From positions 124,001 to 188,000 of the forward strand of contig NZ_WBMT01000019.1 in assembly GCF_008923185.1 (NCBI RefSeq): a stretch of 64,000 nucleotides of DNA. The letters run 5' to 3'. Under the pieces are notes generated by a model. It searched no databases. It was given only the letters and a program-made list of their open reading frames with translations, and was not told the origin of the DNA. Within the stretch, counting starts at the first letter, position 1. The number at the start of each line of letters is the position of its first letter. The position numbers and the translations under genes are program-made. This document shows positions 31,111 to 40,399 of this stretch, in pieces. This DNA comes from Actinomadura rudentiformis (GTDB lineage: Bacteria > Actinomycetota > Actinomycetes > Streptosporangiales > Streptosporangiaceae).

Positions 31111-32562
31111 ATGTCCGTTCGCAAGATCGTGCTTCCGACCCTCGCCGCCGCCGCAATTATCACGTCCGGAGCCGGAATGGCCGCAGCCACCGGAATGGCC
31201 GGTGAATTCACCGGCAGCTCGAACAAGTCCGCCAATGGCGCGTCCGTGGCCGCCGCCGGCCACGGCCACGGCGGGACGGCCGCGCAGAAGGGCGCGCTTC
31301 CCGTGGACACCGCCGCGACCGCCCCGCAGGGCGGTGACATCACCTACCTGGCGGCGAGCCTGCTCGGCCGCAACGAGGTGCCCGCGGCGGACGGGAAGGC
31401 CGTCGGGGACCGGGACGGGAGCGCGACGGCGCTGATCCGCATCCAGGGCGACCGGCTCTGGTACGCGCTGCGCTGGAGCGACGTCGCCGCGCCGACCGCC
31501 GGGCACATCCACCTCGGCGCCAAGGGCTCGAACGGCGCGGTCAGGGTGCCGTTCTTCGCCGGAAACCTGCCGGACACCGTGCGGGCCGTCGCGGGCGTCG
31601 TCCAGGTCACCGACAAGGCCGCGCTGGACCAGCTCAAGTACAACCCGAACGGCTTCTACGCCAACCTGCACACGGGTGAGTTCCCGGGCGGGGCCATGCG
31701 CGGCCAGTTCCACAAGCTCGGCAAGCCCGCCGACCTGAACGGCGTGCTCATCGGGTCCACGCCCGCGACCCTGCAGTCCATCGCGGACGGCGCGCAGGAG
31801 ATCCCCAGCAAGGAGGGCAAGAAGACCGGTGATCCCGACGGCCGGGGCACCGCGTTCGCCCGCAGCCACGGCGCCATGATCACCTGGGGCTTCACCTGGT
31901 CGTCCATCGGGCAGCCGACCGTCGGCCACATCCACAAGGGCGCCAGGGGCACCAACGGCCCGATCGCCGCGGACCTCTTCGCCGCCCCCACCGGCCTCCC
32001 TGCCGGGGTGACCGGCCTGGCCGGGATGACGCCGGTGCCCGCCAACGTCGCCGACCGCATCATGCGCCAGCCGGAGAACCACTACTCCAATCTCCACACC
32101 GCCGAGTTCCCGGGCGGCGCCATCCGTGGCCAGTTTGCGCCATTCAGCGGACCGCAGGCCCGGACGTTCACCAAGCCGGTCATCAGCGGCGCGCAGATCT
32201 ACCGCTGCACCAGGCAGGCCGACGGCACGCTCGCCTTCACCCAGGAGGGCGTCACCGCCACGCTCGCAGGCCCGATAGCCCACTCGTTCGCCAAGCCCGG
32301 CCCCCAGGGCCCGCCTCAGTGGGTCTCCCGGGACGGCAGCGCCGTCACCGGCAAGGCCGTCGTCAAGACGCCCAACGGCGACGGCAACATCCCTGAGCTC
32401 GTCCTCGACGCCACCCAGGCCGGCGCGAAGCAGGGCCTGCTGGCCGGTTCGACCGCGATCCTCCGGCTGAACACCATCGGCGGCGTCGCCCCCGCGGGCA
32501 CCTGCGCCCCTGACGCCATCACCAAGGTCCCCTACCGGGCCGACTACGTCTTCCTCGGCTGA
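31111..32562 (+). CDS. Secreted protein with two CHRD domains
   Basis: A 483-residue protein. A signal peptide (residues 1-30, hydrophobic LPTLAAAAIITSGAGMAAA) leads into two CHRD domains with the pattern TAGHIHLGAKGSNG ... FYANLHTGEFPGGAMRGQF (first, about 95-205) and TVGHIHKGARGTNG ... HYSNLHTAEFPGGAIRGQF (second, about 215-345), followed by a Cys-containing C-terminal domain of about 130 residues. CHRD is a beta-sandwich named after chordin; its role in bacteria is unknown. The upstream ECF-type promoter places it under the nearby sigma/anti-sigma pair. Confidence 0.9.
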   Translation: MSVRKIVLPTLAAAAIITSGAGMAAATGMAGEFTGSSNKSANGASVAAAGHGHGGTAAQKGALPVDTAATAPQGGDITYLAASLLGRNEVPAADGKAVGDRDGSATALIRIQGDRLWYALRWSDVAAPTAGHIHLGAKGSNGAVRVPFFAGNLPDTVRAVAGVVQVTDKAALDQLKYNPNGFYANLHTGEFPGGAMRGQFHKLGKPADLNGVLIGSTPATLQSIADGAQEIPSKEGKKTGDPDGRGTAFARSHGAMITWGFTWSSIGQPTVGHIHKGARGTNGPIAADLFAAPTGLPAGVTGLAGMTPVPANVADRIMRQPENHYSNLHTAEFPGGAIRGQFAPFSGPQARTFTKPVISGAQIYRCTRQADGTLAFTQEGVTATLAGPIAHSFAKPGPQGPPQWVSRDGSAVTGKAVVKTPNGDGNIPELVLDATQAGAKQGLLAGSTAILRLNTIGGVAPAGTCAPDAITKVPYRADYVFLG

Positions 32563-32629
32563 TCGTCTTCCTCGGATCGTCCTCCTCGGCTGATCGTCGA
32601 GGGTCCGACCGGGCCCCGCACGCGGGGGC

Positions 32630-32667
32630 GCCGCACGGTGGCCGGTCCACGCCACCGTGCGGCTTTC
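32630..32667 (+). terminator. Intrinsic terminator between the CHRD gene and aroA
   Basis: A perfect 13-bp stem (arm GCCGCACGGTGGC), 8-nt loop, then TTTCC. It separates the CHRD gene from aroA. Confidence 0.85.
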
Positions 32668-32715
32668 CGCTGCCAGAACCGCGGCTCGCGACCGCGTCCC
32701 GATAGCCTTAGGGTT

Positions 32716-34017
32716 ATGCCTGCTCCGCACTGGTCCGCCCCGGTAGCCCATGCCCCGGTCGACGCCACCGTGGCGATTCCCGGGTCCAAGTCGATGACCA
32801 ACCGTGCGTTGATCCTGGCCGCCCTCGCCGGCTCCCCCACCCGTGTGACGCGCCCCCTCCACAGCCGTGACACCGAGCTCATGGCCGAGGCGCTCCGCTC
32901 GCTCGGCGTGGGCATCGTCGAGGCCGCATCCAGCAAGGACAGGGACGACTGGCAGGTCCTGCCGGGCGAGCTGGCGGGCCCGGCGCGCATCGACTGCGGC
33001 CTCGCCGGCACCGTCATGCGGTTCCTACCGCCGGTCGCGGCGCTGGCCGACGGCGAGGTCATCGTGGACGGCGACCCGTACGCGCGCAAGCGCCCGATGG
33101 GCCCGATCATCACGGCGCTGCGCGAGCTGGGTGTGGAGATCGACGACGGGGGCCGCGGCGCGCTCCCGTTCACCATCCGGGGCACGGGAGCCGTGCGGGG
33201 CGGGACCGTCACCATCGACGCCTCCAGCTCCTCGCAGCTGGTCTCGGGCCTGCTGCTGGCCGCGCCGCGCTTCGACAAGGGCGTGGAGGTACGGCATGCG
33301 GGGCCGCCCGTCCCGTCCGCCCCGCACCTGGCGATGACCGTCGAGATGTTGCGCGCCGTAGGCGCGACGGTCGAGACCGAGGAGAACGTGTGGCGGGTGA
33401 CGCCGGGTCCTCTCCGCGGTGGCGAGACCGTCATCGAGCCGGACCTGTCCAACGCCGCGCAGTTCCTCGGCGCCGCGCTGGTGACCGGCGGCCGGGTCAC
33501 GGTGCCCGGCTGGCCCGAACGCACGACGCAGCCCGGTGACGCCCTGCGCGGCCTCCTCGCGGCGATGGGCGCCGAGGTGTCGCGGGGGCCCGACGGCCTG
33601 ACCGTCCGCGGCACCGGCACGTTCGACGGCCTCGACGCCGACCTGCACGAGGTCGGCGAGCTCACCCCCGTCCTGGCGGCCCTCGCCGCGCTCGCCGCCA
33701 CACCCTCCAGGCTGACCGGCATCGCGCACCTGCGCGGCCACGAGACCGACCGGCTGGCCGCCCTGGTCAACGAGATCAACGCGCTCGGCGGGGACGCCCG
33801 GGAGCTCCCGGACGGCCTCCAGATCAACCCGCGCCCGCTGCACGGCGGCGTCTTCCACACCTACGACGACCACCGGATGGTCATGGCCGCGGCCGTCCTC
33901 GGCCTCGCCGTCCCCGGCGTCGAGGTGGAGAACGTGGCCACGGTGGGCAAGACACTTCCCGACTTCACCAAGCTGTGGGGCTCGATGGTGACCGCCTCTC
34001 CGCTCGGCCCCGCCTAG
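32716..34017 (+). CDS. aroA: 3-phosphoshikimate 1-carboxyvinyltransferase (EPSP synthase)
   Basis: A 433-residue enzyme of the shikimate pathway that joins PEP and shikimate 3-phosphate. PGSKSMTNRALILAALAG (the Lys, Ser and Arg of the substrate site), GLAGTVMRFLPPVAALA, DGDPYARKRPMGPI, SSQLVSGLLLAAP and a C-terminal YDDHRMVMAAAVLGL are standard. LAGT in place of LGNAGT is the usual actinobacterial form; sensitivity to glyphosate cannot be judged from this alone. The ATG at 32716 gives the usual short N-terminus. It is followed by rsgA, an arrangement common in actinobacteria. Confidence 0.95.
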   Translation: MPAPHWSAPVAHAPVDATVAIPGSKSMTNRALILAALAGSPTRVTRPLHSRDTELMAEALRSLGVGIVEAASSKDRDDWQVLPGELAGPARIDCGLAGTVMRFLPPVAALADGEVIVDGDPYARKRPMGPIITALRELGVEIDDGGRGALPFTIRGTGAVRGGTVTIDASSSSQLVSGLLLAAPRFDKGVEVRHAGPPVPSAPHLAMTVEMLRAVGATVETEENVWRVTPGPLRGGETVIEPDLSNAAQFLGAALVTGGRVTVPGWPERTTQPGDALRGLLAAMGAEVSRGPDGLTVRGTGTFDGLDADLHEVGELTPVLAALAALAATPSRLTGIAHLRGHETDRLAALVNEINALGGDARELPDGLQINPRPLHGGVFHTYDDHRMVMAAAVLGLAVPGVEVENVATVGKTLPDFTKLWGSMVTASPLGPA

Positions 34018-34031
34018 AAGGGTCCGGACCA

Positions 34032-35048
34032 CTGGCACGACGAACACGCGACTACGACGAGGACGACGTCCGGGTACGCCCCGGGCGCCGCGGCTCCAAG
34101 CCGCGCACCCGGCGCCGCCCGGCGCACGAGGACGCGGTCGCGGGCTTCGTGACGGCCGTGGACCGCGGCCGCTACCAGTGCCTGGTGGACGAGGGCACCG
34201 ACGACCGCCGCAACGTGGTCGCGATGCGCGCCCGCGAGCTCGGCCGCAAGGGCGTCGTCGTGGGCGACCGGGTCGCGCTGGTCGGGGACGTGTCCGGCGA
34301 TCCCGACACGCTGGCCCGCATCGTCCGGGTGGAGCCGCGGACCTCGTCCCTGCGCCGCACGGCCGACGACACCGACCCGTTCGAGCGGATCATCGTCGCC
34401 AACGCGGACCAGCTGGTGATCGTGACGGCGCTCGCCGATCCGGTGCCGCGGCCCCGGATGATCGACCGCCAGCTCGTCGCCGCGTACGACGCCGGCATGG
34501 ACCCGCTGCTCTGCCTCACCAAGGCCGACCTGGGCGATCCCGACGCCCTGGTCGCCGAGTACGCCCCGCTCGGGGTCCCCTACGTGGTCACGGTGCAGGG
34601 CGAGGAGCTCGGCCAGGACGGGGAGCTGCACGGCCACCTGAGGGACCGCGTGAGTGTGCTGGTCGGCCATTCAGGTGTCGGCAAGTCGACCTTGGTGAAC
34701 GCCCTCGTCCCGGACGCCGAGCGTGCCGTGAGCCACGTCAACGCCGTCACCGGCCGCGGCCGCCACACCTCGTCCTCAGCGGTCGCGCTGGAGCTCCCAG
34801 GCGGCGAGGGCTGGATCATCGACACCCCGGGCGTCCGCAGCTTCGGCCTCGCGCACATCAAGCCCGAGAACGTCATCCACGCCTTCGAGGACATGGCCGA
34901 GGGAGCAGCCGAGCGCTGCCCGCCGCACTGCGATCATCTCCAAAAGGACTGCGGACTGGGCGCGTGGGTCGCCGAGGGACACGCGTCCCAGACGCGCCTC
35001 GACTCGCTTCGCCGCCTCCTCGCCGCCCGCGAAGGCGAACCGGAATAG
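34032..35048 (+). CDS. rsgA: Ribosome small subunit-dependent GTPase A
   Basis: A 338-residue circularly permuted GTPase for 30S maturation. An OB fold (residues 35-105) is followed by LTKAD (G4), GHSGVGKSTLVNAL (G1), and DTPGVRSFG (G3), then a C-terminal zinc knuckle CPPHCDHLQKDC. The usual ARRTRDYDEDDVRVRPGR start is present but the only codon in place is CTG at 34032, with AGAAGGG 9 nt upstream. No ATG/GTG/TTG lies between the aroA stop and the OB fold at the right place, so a CTG start is the best fit; a GTG at 33975 inside aroA is the alternative. It sits 14 bp after aroA in the same operon. Confidence 0.93.
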   Translation: MARRTRDYDEDDVRVRPGRRGSKPRTRRRPAHEDAVAGFVTAVDRGRYQCLVDEGTDDRRNVVAMRARELGRKGVVVGDRVALVGDVSGDPDTLARIVRVEPRTSSLRRTADDTDPFERIIVANADQLVIVTALADPVPRPRMIDRQLVAAYDAGMDPLLCLTKADLGDPDALVAEYAPLGVPYVVTVQGEELGQDGELHGHLRDRVSVLVGHSGVGKSTLVNALVPDAERAVSHVNAVTGRGRHTSSSAVALELPGGEGWIIDTPGVRSFGLAHIKPENVIHAFEDMAEGAAERCPPHCDHLQKDCGLGAWVAEGHASQTRLDSLRRLLAAREGEPE

Positions 35049-35159
35049 ATCAAGACCGAAGAGCGCAAGACCGAAGATCGCAGGGCCGAGTAGCAGGCCG
35101 TATCAGCTCAGCGCGAATTGTGCGCGATTTCGCGGCCTCAGCGTCGGTATCGTCCTGCC

Positions 35160-36698
35160 ATGCCCCAAGTCATCGCAGAGCGGTACGAGCTCGTGGAACT
35201 GCTCGGCAGCGGTGGCATGGGCGCCGTCTGGCGGGCCCGCGACCGGATGCTCGACCGCGAGGTGGCGATCAAGGAGGTCGCGCTCCCGGCGGGCATGGAC
35301 GAGGAGCAGCGCGAGCGCGTCCACGCCCGGACGTTCCGCGAGGCCCGCTCGGCCGCCCGGCTCGACCATCCGGGCATCGTCACGGTCTACGACGTGGTCG
35401 AGCACGAGGGCCGGCCGTGGATCGTCATGCAGCTGGTCCGGGCACCCGCGCTCGACCGGGTGATCTCGCGCGAGGGCGCGCTGCCGCCCGCCCGGGTGGC
35501 GGCGATCGGCGCCGACGTCCTGGACGCCCTGCGCGCCGCGCACGCGGCCGGGGTGGTGCACCGGGACGTGAAGCCGGGGAACGTGCTGCTCCCCCACAAC
35601 CGGGCCGTCCTCACCGACTTCGGCATCGCCACCGTGGCGGGCGACGAGACCCTCACCCAGACCGGGGCCATCGTCGGCTCGCCGGCGTACCTGGCCCCGG
35701 AGCTCGCCCGCCACCAGAGGGCGTCCCCGGCGTCCGACCTGTGGTCGCTGGGCGCGACGCTCTATGCCGCCGTCGAGGGCCGCCCGCCGTACCAGCGGCA
35801 GGACGTCTGGGGCGTGATGGCCGCCGTGCTCAACGACGACCCGGACCCGATGAGCCAGGCCGGCCCCTTGCAGCCGGTGCTCGAAGGCCTGCTGCGCAAG
35901 GACCCGGAGCAGCGGCTCCGTCCCGAGGACGCGATCCGCCAACTACGGCAGATCGCCCAAGACACCCCGCAGGCGGCCTGGGCACCTCCTGCGGTCGGGG
36001 GCCCGCCCGTGCGGGACGTGACCCTGCCTCCCACGCCTCCGCCGCCCACGATGGAGTCCCCGCCCCGCCGCTCCAACGCGCAGCGCTGGGCCATCCTCAT
36101 CCCGGCGGGCGTGCTCACCGCCGTGCTCGTGGCGGCGGCGATCGCCTTCATCGCGTTCGTGAGTGACGGCGACGACCCGGGCGCCCGCAACTCACCCGGC
36201 GCGGCCAGCCCGAACACCAGCGGCGGCACCACGGCGTCTCGGCAGCCCCAGACCAACGCCCCGGCGGGGTTCCAGACCTACAGCGGGTCGTTCGCCGCCG
36301 CAGTGCCGCAAGGTTGGAAGCAGGAGCAGACCGGCCGCAACGTGTCGTTCACCGACCCGGACGGCGCCGCCACCCGTGGCATCTTCTTCCAGCATCTCGC
36401 CAACACCACGGGCGGCGAGGCCACCCACTTGAGCAACGCGGCGCAGAAGTTCGAGAACGACTCCGGCTACACCGACTACAAGCAGGTGGCGTGGCGCGAG
36501 AACATCCCGTTCCAGGACGGCAAGGCCGCGGAGTTCGAATTCACGTTCAACAAGAGCGGCAAGGCCGGGCGTTGCCGCGTGCGGGTCTTCTCGTACAACG
36601 GTGCGCTCTACATGGCGTTCCTCGTCTCGGGCCAGCACAACTGGCAGGACAGCAACACCAAGTTCGAAACGTTCCTCTCGACCTTCCGCCGCCCCTAG
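35160..36698 (+). CDS. Receptor-type Ser/Thr protein kinase (PknB-like) with sensor domain
   Basis: A 512-residue protein. The kinase domain (residues 8-270) has LLGSGGMGAVWRARD, VAIKEV (ATP Lys), VVHRDVKPGNVLL (catalytic Asp), DFGIAT and GSPAYLAPE. A Pro-rich juxtamembrane stretch leads to one membrane helix (ILIPAGVLTAVLVAAAIAFIAF, about 313-336) and a Ser/Thr linker, then an external domain of about 140 residues (FQTYSGSFAAAVPQGWKQEQ...KFETFLSTFRR) with a single cysteine. PASTA repeats are absent, so the stimulus differs from PknB. The ATG at 35160 is the usual start; the 112 bp before it hold three AAGACCGAAGA-like repeats but no ribosome-binding site is obvious. Confidence 0.9.
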   Translation: MPQVIAERYELVELLGSGGMGAVWRARDRMLDREVAIKEVALPAGMDEEQRERVHARTFREARSAARLDHPGIVTVYDVVEHEGRPWIVMQLVRAPALDRVISREGALPPARVAAIGADVLDALRAAHAAGVVHRDVKPGNVLLPHNRAVLTDFGIATVAGDETLTQTGAIVGSPAYLAPELARHQRASPASDLWSLGATLYAAVEGRPPYQRQDVWGVMAAVLNDDPDPMSQAGPLQPVLEGLLRKDPEQRLRPEDAIRQLRQIAQDTPQAAWAPPAVGGPPVRDVTLPPTPPPPTMESPPRRSNAQRWAILIPAGVLTAVLVAAAIAFIAFVSDGDDPGARNSPGAASPNTSGGTTASRQPQTNAPAGFQTYSGSFAAAVPQGWKQEQTGRNVSFTDPDGAATRGIFFQHLANTTGGEATHLSNAAQKFENDSGYTDYKQVAWRENIPFQDGKAAEFEFTFNKSGKAGRCRVRVFSYNGALYMAFLVSGQHNWQDSNTKFETFLSTFRRP

Positions 36699-36775
36699 GA
36701 CTCGCCCTGGAGCGTCCCGCCGTCCTGGCAGCGCCCCCCCTCCTGGCACCGTCGCGCCGTCCGTCCTAGGAGCGT

Positions 36776-37675
36776 CTAGGAGCGTCCCCGGGGCGGCTCG
36801 TTAGGCGGGCGGCGCGGCACGATGAGGGGTGGCCGGGACGAGGGTGCGCCCGCCTGGCCGGGCCGCCGCACCGTCTCCGGCGAAGCGGTGGCCGTCCCGT
36901 CCGCGGCGGCCGTACCGCCCAGCTTGGGGCGGGCTGCTTCATCAAGGAGCTCGTCCTCGGTGGGCGCGATGGCGACGATCACCAGCAGCACGGTCGCCAC
37001 GAGGCTGACGACGACGATCAGCGGGAGCAGGAAGTCGAACGGCCGCGCGCCGTCGGGCACGTGGGCGGGCCCGGCGAGCTCCACGCGCATGGCCGCCATG
37101 CCGGTGTAGTGCATGCCGGACACCGCCACACCCATGATCAAAGCGGCGCCGACGGTGGCGCGGGTGCCCCGTACCCGCAGCGTGAACCACAGCGCCACCG
37201 TGGCCGCGACCATCGCGATCAGGACCGACAGCAGGACGACGCCGAGGTGGTAGCCGACGTCCGCGGAGGTGTGCATCGCCGCCATGCCCGTGTAGTGCAT
37301 GCTGGCCACGCCGATGCCGGTGACCACGCCGCCGGACAGCAGGGGTGCCAGATGCGGGCCGCCGAAGCCGACCGTGAACAGCCCGACCCCCACGACCCCC
37401 ATGGCGATGAACGCGCTGAGCAGCGTGAGCGGGACGTCATAGCGGATCTGCGCGCCGGGGACGCGGAAGCCGAGCATCGCGATGAAGTGCATGACCCAGA
37501 TCCCGGTGCCCCCGATGGACAACGCCGCGAGCCCGAGCCAGGAGGCCCGCCGGGTCCCCTCGGTGGCGCGGGCGCGCGCCGTGCACATCAGGCCGAGCAG
37601 CGAGCCGACCACCGACATGACGTACGCGAGCAGGGGCGTCGTGACCCCGTAGGCAAAATGGTGCACTTCGGCCAT
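36776..37675 (-). CDS. MHYT-domain seven-helix membrane protein
   Basis: A 299-residue protein with seven predicted membrane segments. Three MHYT motifs are visible: MHFIAMLG, and MHYTGMAAM twice (about residues 124 and 189), the His/Met sets proposed to bind copper and sense O2, CO or NO. Unlike many MHYT proteins there is no GGDEF/EAL output domain; the C-terminus is a Pro/Arg-rich tail, so signalling must go through a partner. The ATG at 37673-37675 has GGGGGA 6 nt upstream. It is divergent from the FAD oxidase gene. Confidence 0.9.
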   Translation of the reverse strand: MAEVHHFAYGVTTPLLAYVMSVVGSLLGLMCTARARATEGTRRASWLGLAALSIGGTGIWVMHFIAMLGFRVPGAQIRYDVPLTLLSAFIAMGVVGVGLFTVGFGGPHLAPLLSGGVVTGIGVASMHYTGMAAMHTSADVGYHLGVVLLSVLIAMVAATVALWFTLRVRGTRATVGAALIMGVAVSGMHYTGMAAMRVELAGPAHVPDGARPFDFLLPLIVVVSLVATVLLVIVAIAPTEDELLDEAARPKLGGTAAADGTATASPETVRRPGQAGAPSSRPPLIVPRRPPNEPPRGRS

Positions 37676-37876
37676 CACGAATCCCCCGCAGAACCGCTCC
37701 AATGTGGACGCATGCTAACGAGATGATCACCAGTTCAAACAAGGACTTGCTTGACCGTTACCGGCCAGCGCTCCAGGGGCCGCGGGGCATGCTCAAGATC
37801 GCTAACGGTGCCTCCGTGGCCAGGGTGACTTCTGGAGTTCAGGTGCAAAGAGCCATTCAGTGGTGAGAATGGGCAT

Positions 37877-39385
37877 ATGGAGCGACGAGGGTTTCTTGCG
37901 ACCACCGCGTTGAGCGCCCTCGCAGCGGGGTGTTCCTCGGACGAGCCGGCCAAACCCTCGCGGCGTCCTGCCGCCCCCTCCTCCGCCTCTCCCGGCCCGA
38001 CCGGCGCGGCCGACTGGAACGCCCTCGCCCGCAGCCTGGACGGGCGGCTGATCCGGCCCGGCGACGCCTCGTACGACCGGGCTCGCCGCCTCTACATCCC
38101 CCGGTATGACCGCATCCGCCCGGCAGGGATCGTGTACTGCGACAACGCGCAGGACGTGGCCGAGTGCGTGGCGTTCGCGGCCCGGCAGCGGCTGCCGGTG
38201 GCGGTGCGCTGCGGCGGGCACAACTACGCGGGCTGGTCCACCGGATCAGGCCTGGTGATCGACGTGTCCGCGATGAGCACGGTCGAGTACGGCGGCGGGC
38301 GGGCGGTGGTCGGCGCAGGGACCCGGTTGATCGATCTGTACGACCGGCTCTCACGTGAAGGCCGCGGTGTGCCCGCGGGCACGTGCCCGACCGTGGGCGT
38401 CGCGGGGCTGACGCTGGGCGGCGGCTTCGGGGTCCTGTCCCGTGCACATGGCCTGACCTGCGACGTTCTGGAGTCGGCACGGATCGTGACCGCCGATGGC
38501 CGCGTCCTCACCTGTGACGCCGAGCGGGAGCCCGAACTCTTCTGGGCGTGCCGGGGCGGTGGCGGCGGCAACTTCGGGGTCGCGGTGGAGTTCACGTTCC
38601 GGACGCACGAGGCCGCCGACCTGACCACGTTCGACCTGCGCTGGCCCTGGTCACGTGCGGCCGCCGTGATCAGCGGCTGGCAACGCTGGCTGCCGTCCGC
38701 CGCCGACGGCGTCTGGACCAGCGCCCATATCAACGCCCAGCCCTCCGCGGGCACCCCGACGATCGAGATCACGGGGGTGGCGCTCTCCGACGCCGGCCGC
38801 GATCTCGCCCGGCTCGCCGCCGCCGTGGGCAGCGACCCGGACGGGCCGAACCTCCAGCGCCGCTCCCACCTGGCGACCATGCAACAGGTGGGCGGCTGCG
38901 GAGGCCGGACGATCGACGGCTGCCACGGCCAGGGCACGCTGCCGGGACAGCGCCCCACAGGACGTTTCCCGCGAACGAACTACGCGGGCAAATCGCACAT
39001 CGTGTCGCGCCCGCTCTCGGACGACGCCATCGCCACCCTGATCGCGCGGTTCACCCGCGGCAACGATGTGACGGGCAGGTCAGTGCTCATGGACGCGCTC
39101 GGCGGCGCCGTCAAGCGGCTGCGGCCCGGCGACACCGCGTTCCCGCACAGGGAAGGCCTGTACTGCATCCAGTACCTGGCGAACGGCGGCGACCGCGAGT
39201 GGCTGCGCGGCACCCATGACGCCATGGAGCCGTACGCGGGCGGCGCCGCGTACGTCAACTACATCGACCCCGAGCTCACGAGCTGGCGCCAGGCGTACTA
39301 CGGGCCCAACCTCGACCGCCTGACCAAGGTCAAGGCCGCGTACGACCCGAAACGGCTCTTCCGCTTCCCACAGGCGATCGGCTGA
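37877..39385 (+). CDS. Secreted FAD-linked oxidase (BBE-like), probable lipoprotein
   Basis: A 502-residue flavoprotein of the PCMH/BBE family. A twin-Arg-like start (ERRGF) and a lipobox (SALAAGC, Cys19) imply export and lipid anchoring. GGHNYAGWS contains the His and AGTCPTVGVAGLTLGGGFG the Cys that bind FAD covalently in bicovalent members. The C-terminal NYIDPELTSWRQAYYGPNLDRLTKVKAAYDPKRLFRFPQAIG is the BBE segment. The enzymes oxidise sugars, alcohols or reticuline-like substrates; no substrate is suggested here. Single gene. Confidence 0.9.
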   Translation: MERRGFLATTALSALAAGCSSDEPAKPSRRPAAPSSASPGPTGAADWNALARSLDGRLIRPGDASYDRARRLYIPRYDRIRPAGIVYCDNAQDVAECVAFAARQRLPVAVRCGGHNYAGWSTGSGLVIDVSAMSTVEYGGGRAVVGAGTRLIDLYDRLSREGRGVPAGTCPTVGVAGLTLGGGFGVLSRAHGLTCDVLESARIVTADGRVLTCDAEREPELFWACRGGGGGNFGVAVEFTFRTHEAADLTTFDLRWPWSRAAAVISGWQRWLPSAADGVWTSAHINAQPSAGTPTIEITGVALSDAGRDLARLAAAVGSDPDGPNLQRRSHLATMQQVGGCGGRTIDGCHGQGTLPGQRPTGRFPRTNYAGKSHIVSRPLSDDAIATLIARFTRGNDVTGRSVLMDALGGAVKRLRPGDTAFPHREGLYCIQYLANGGDREWLRGTHDAMEPYAGGAAYVNYIDPELTSWRQAYYGPNLDRLTKVKAAYDPKRLFRFPQAIG

Positions 39386-39423
39386 CCACCGCACATGATC
39401 GGCGACCACCGCCGGGGCCCCGC

Positions 39424-40278
39424 TCAGCTCTGGCTGAGCTCGTCGTACAGCTCGTTGGCGCGTTCCTCGGCCTCGTTGAGCACCTTGACGTGATCGGGTG
39501 CCAGATCCTCCACGCACAACGTCATCGCCGTGGTCACATGGCTGAACGCGGTCTCCTCGGCGCCGCGCAGCGCCGCCCGCACCGTCGCCGAACGTGCCCC
39601 GAGCGCGGCCCACTCCAGCTCCAGCCGGGCGACCGCCTCGTCGAAGGCACGCGAGGTCTCGGCGCCCAGCTCCTGGAGCTCGTCCGGGATCGGGCCGCGG
39701 CCCGTCTTGCGGGCCCGGCTGGACAGGGCGGAGATCCGGCTGGCGAGCGTGAGCCCCTCACGGGCCAGCGGCAGCACCTCGTGGATCAGGTCGGTCACCG
39801 CCTTGGCCAGCTCCTCGACCCGCGTGAGCAGCGTCTGGGTGGCCTCTTCCAGGGCGGCCGACGTCCGGGCGGCGACCTGCGTGGCCACCGCCTGCTGCTG
39901 CTCGGTGAGCACCGGCACCACATCGGTCTCCAGACGGCGACGCAGCTCCCTGACCTTGACCGCGTCGCGTTCGCCGGGACCTGCCCGTTCGATCCAGTCG
40001 GCCCAGATCTTCTCGATCCGGCTCTCCCCGGACGCCCCGATCTCGGCGGCGATCTCGTCGAGCGCCTCACCGGCTCGGCTCTTCAGCCGTTCCACCCGTC
40101 CGTACAGGGCCTCCCGGCGGAACGGGTCGTTGAGCTCGTTGAGCAGCGCCTGCAACCGCCGGGACACGTCGATCGCGTGTTCGGCGAGCGGGACGAGCCG
40201 GTCGGCGAGCTCTTCGAGCGTCTGCGCCCGGCGTGGGTCGGTCAGTTCGGCCACCCACCCGGGAAGGTCGTGCGCCAT
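39424..40278 (-). CDS. Coiled-coil protein of unknown function
   Basis: A 284-residue protein made mostly of long amphipathic helices (LADRLVPLAEHAIDVSRRLQALLNEL; VRELRRRLETDVVPVLTEQQQAVATQV; ALEEATQTLLTRVEELAKAV), without signal peptide or membrane segment. The ends are charged. It is convergent with the FAD oxidase gene and divergent from hisN. Its composition is normal for the host, so it is likely a real cytoplasmic structural or scaffolding protein. No family recognised. Confidence 0.72.
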   Translation of the reverse strand: MAHDLPGWVAELTDPRRAQTLEELADRLVPLAEHAIDVSRRLQALLNELNDPFRREALYGRVERLKSRAGEALDEIAAEIGASGESRIEKIWADWIERAGPGERDAVKVRELRRRLETDVVPVLTEQQQAVATQVAARTSAALEEATQTLLTRVEELAKAVTDLIHEVLPLAREGLTLASRISALSSRARKTGRGPIPDELQELGAETSRAFDEAVARLELEWAALGARSATVRAALRGAEETAFSHVTTAMTLCVEDLAPDHVKVLNEAEERANELYDELSQS

Positions 40279-40399
40279 CCGCCCATGCTCCCATTAACGG
40301 AGCCGATCAGCCTCCCGCAACGCCTTGTCCGAGCGTCGAAGGTTCTTCCACCCGGTAAGAGTGTCGGCGCAGGGCGTGATCACGGTAGCGTGTCACGCC

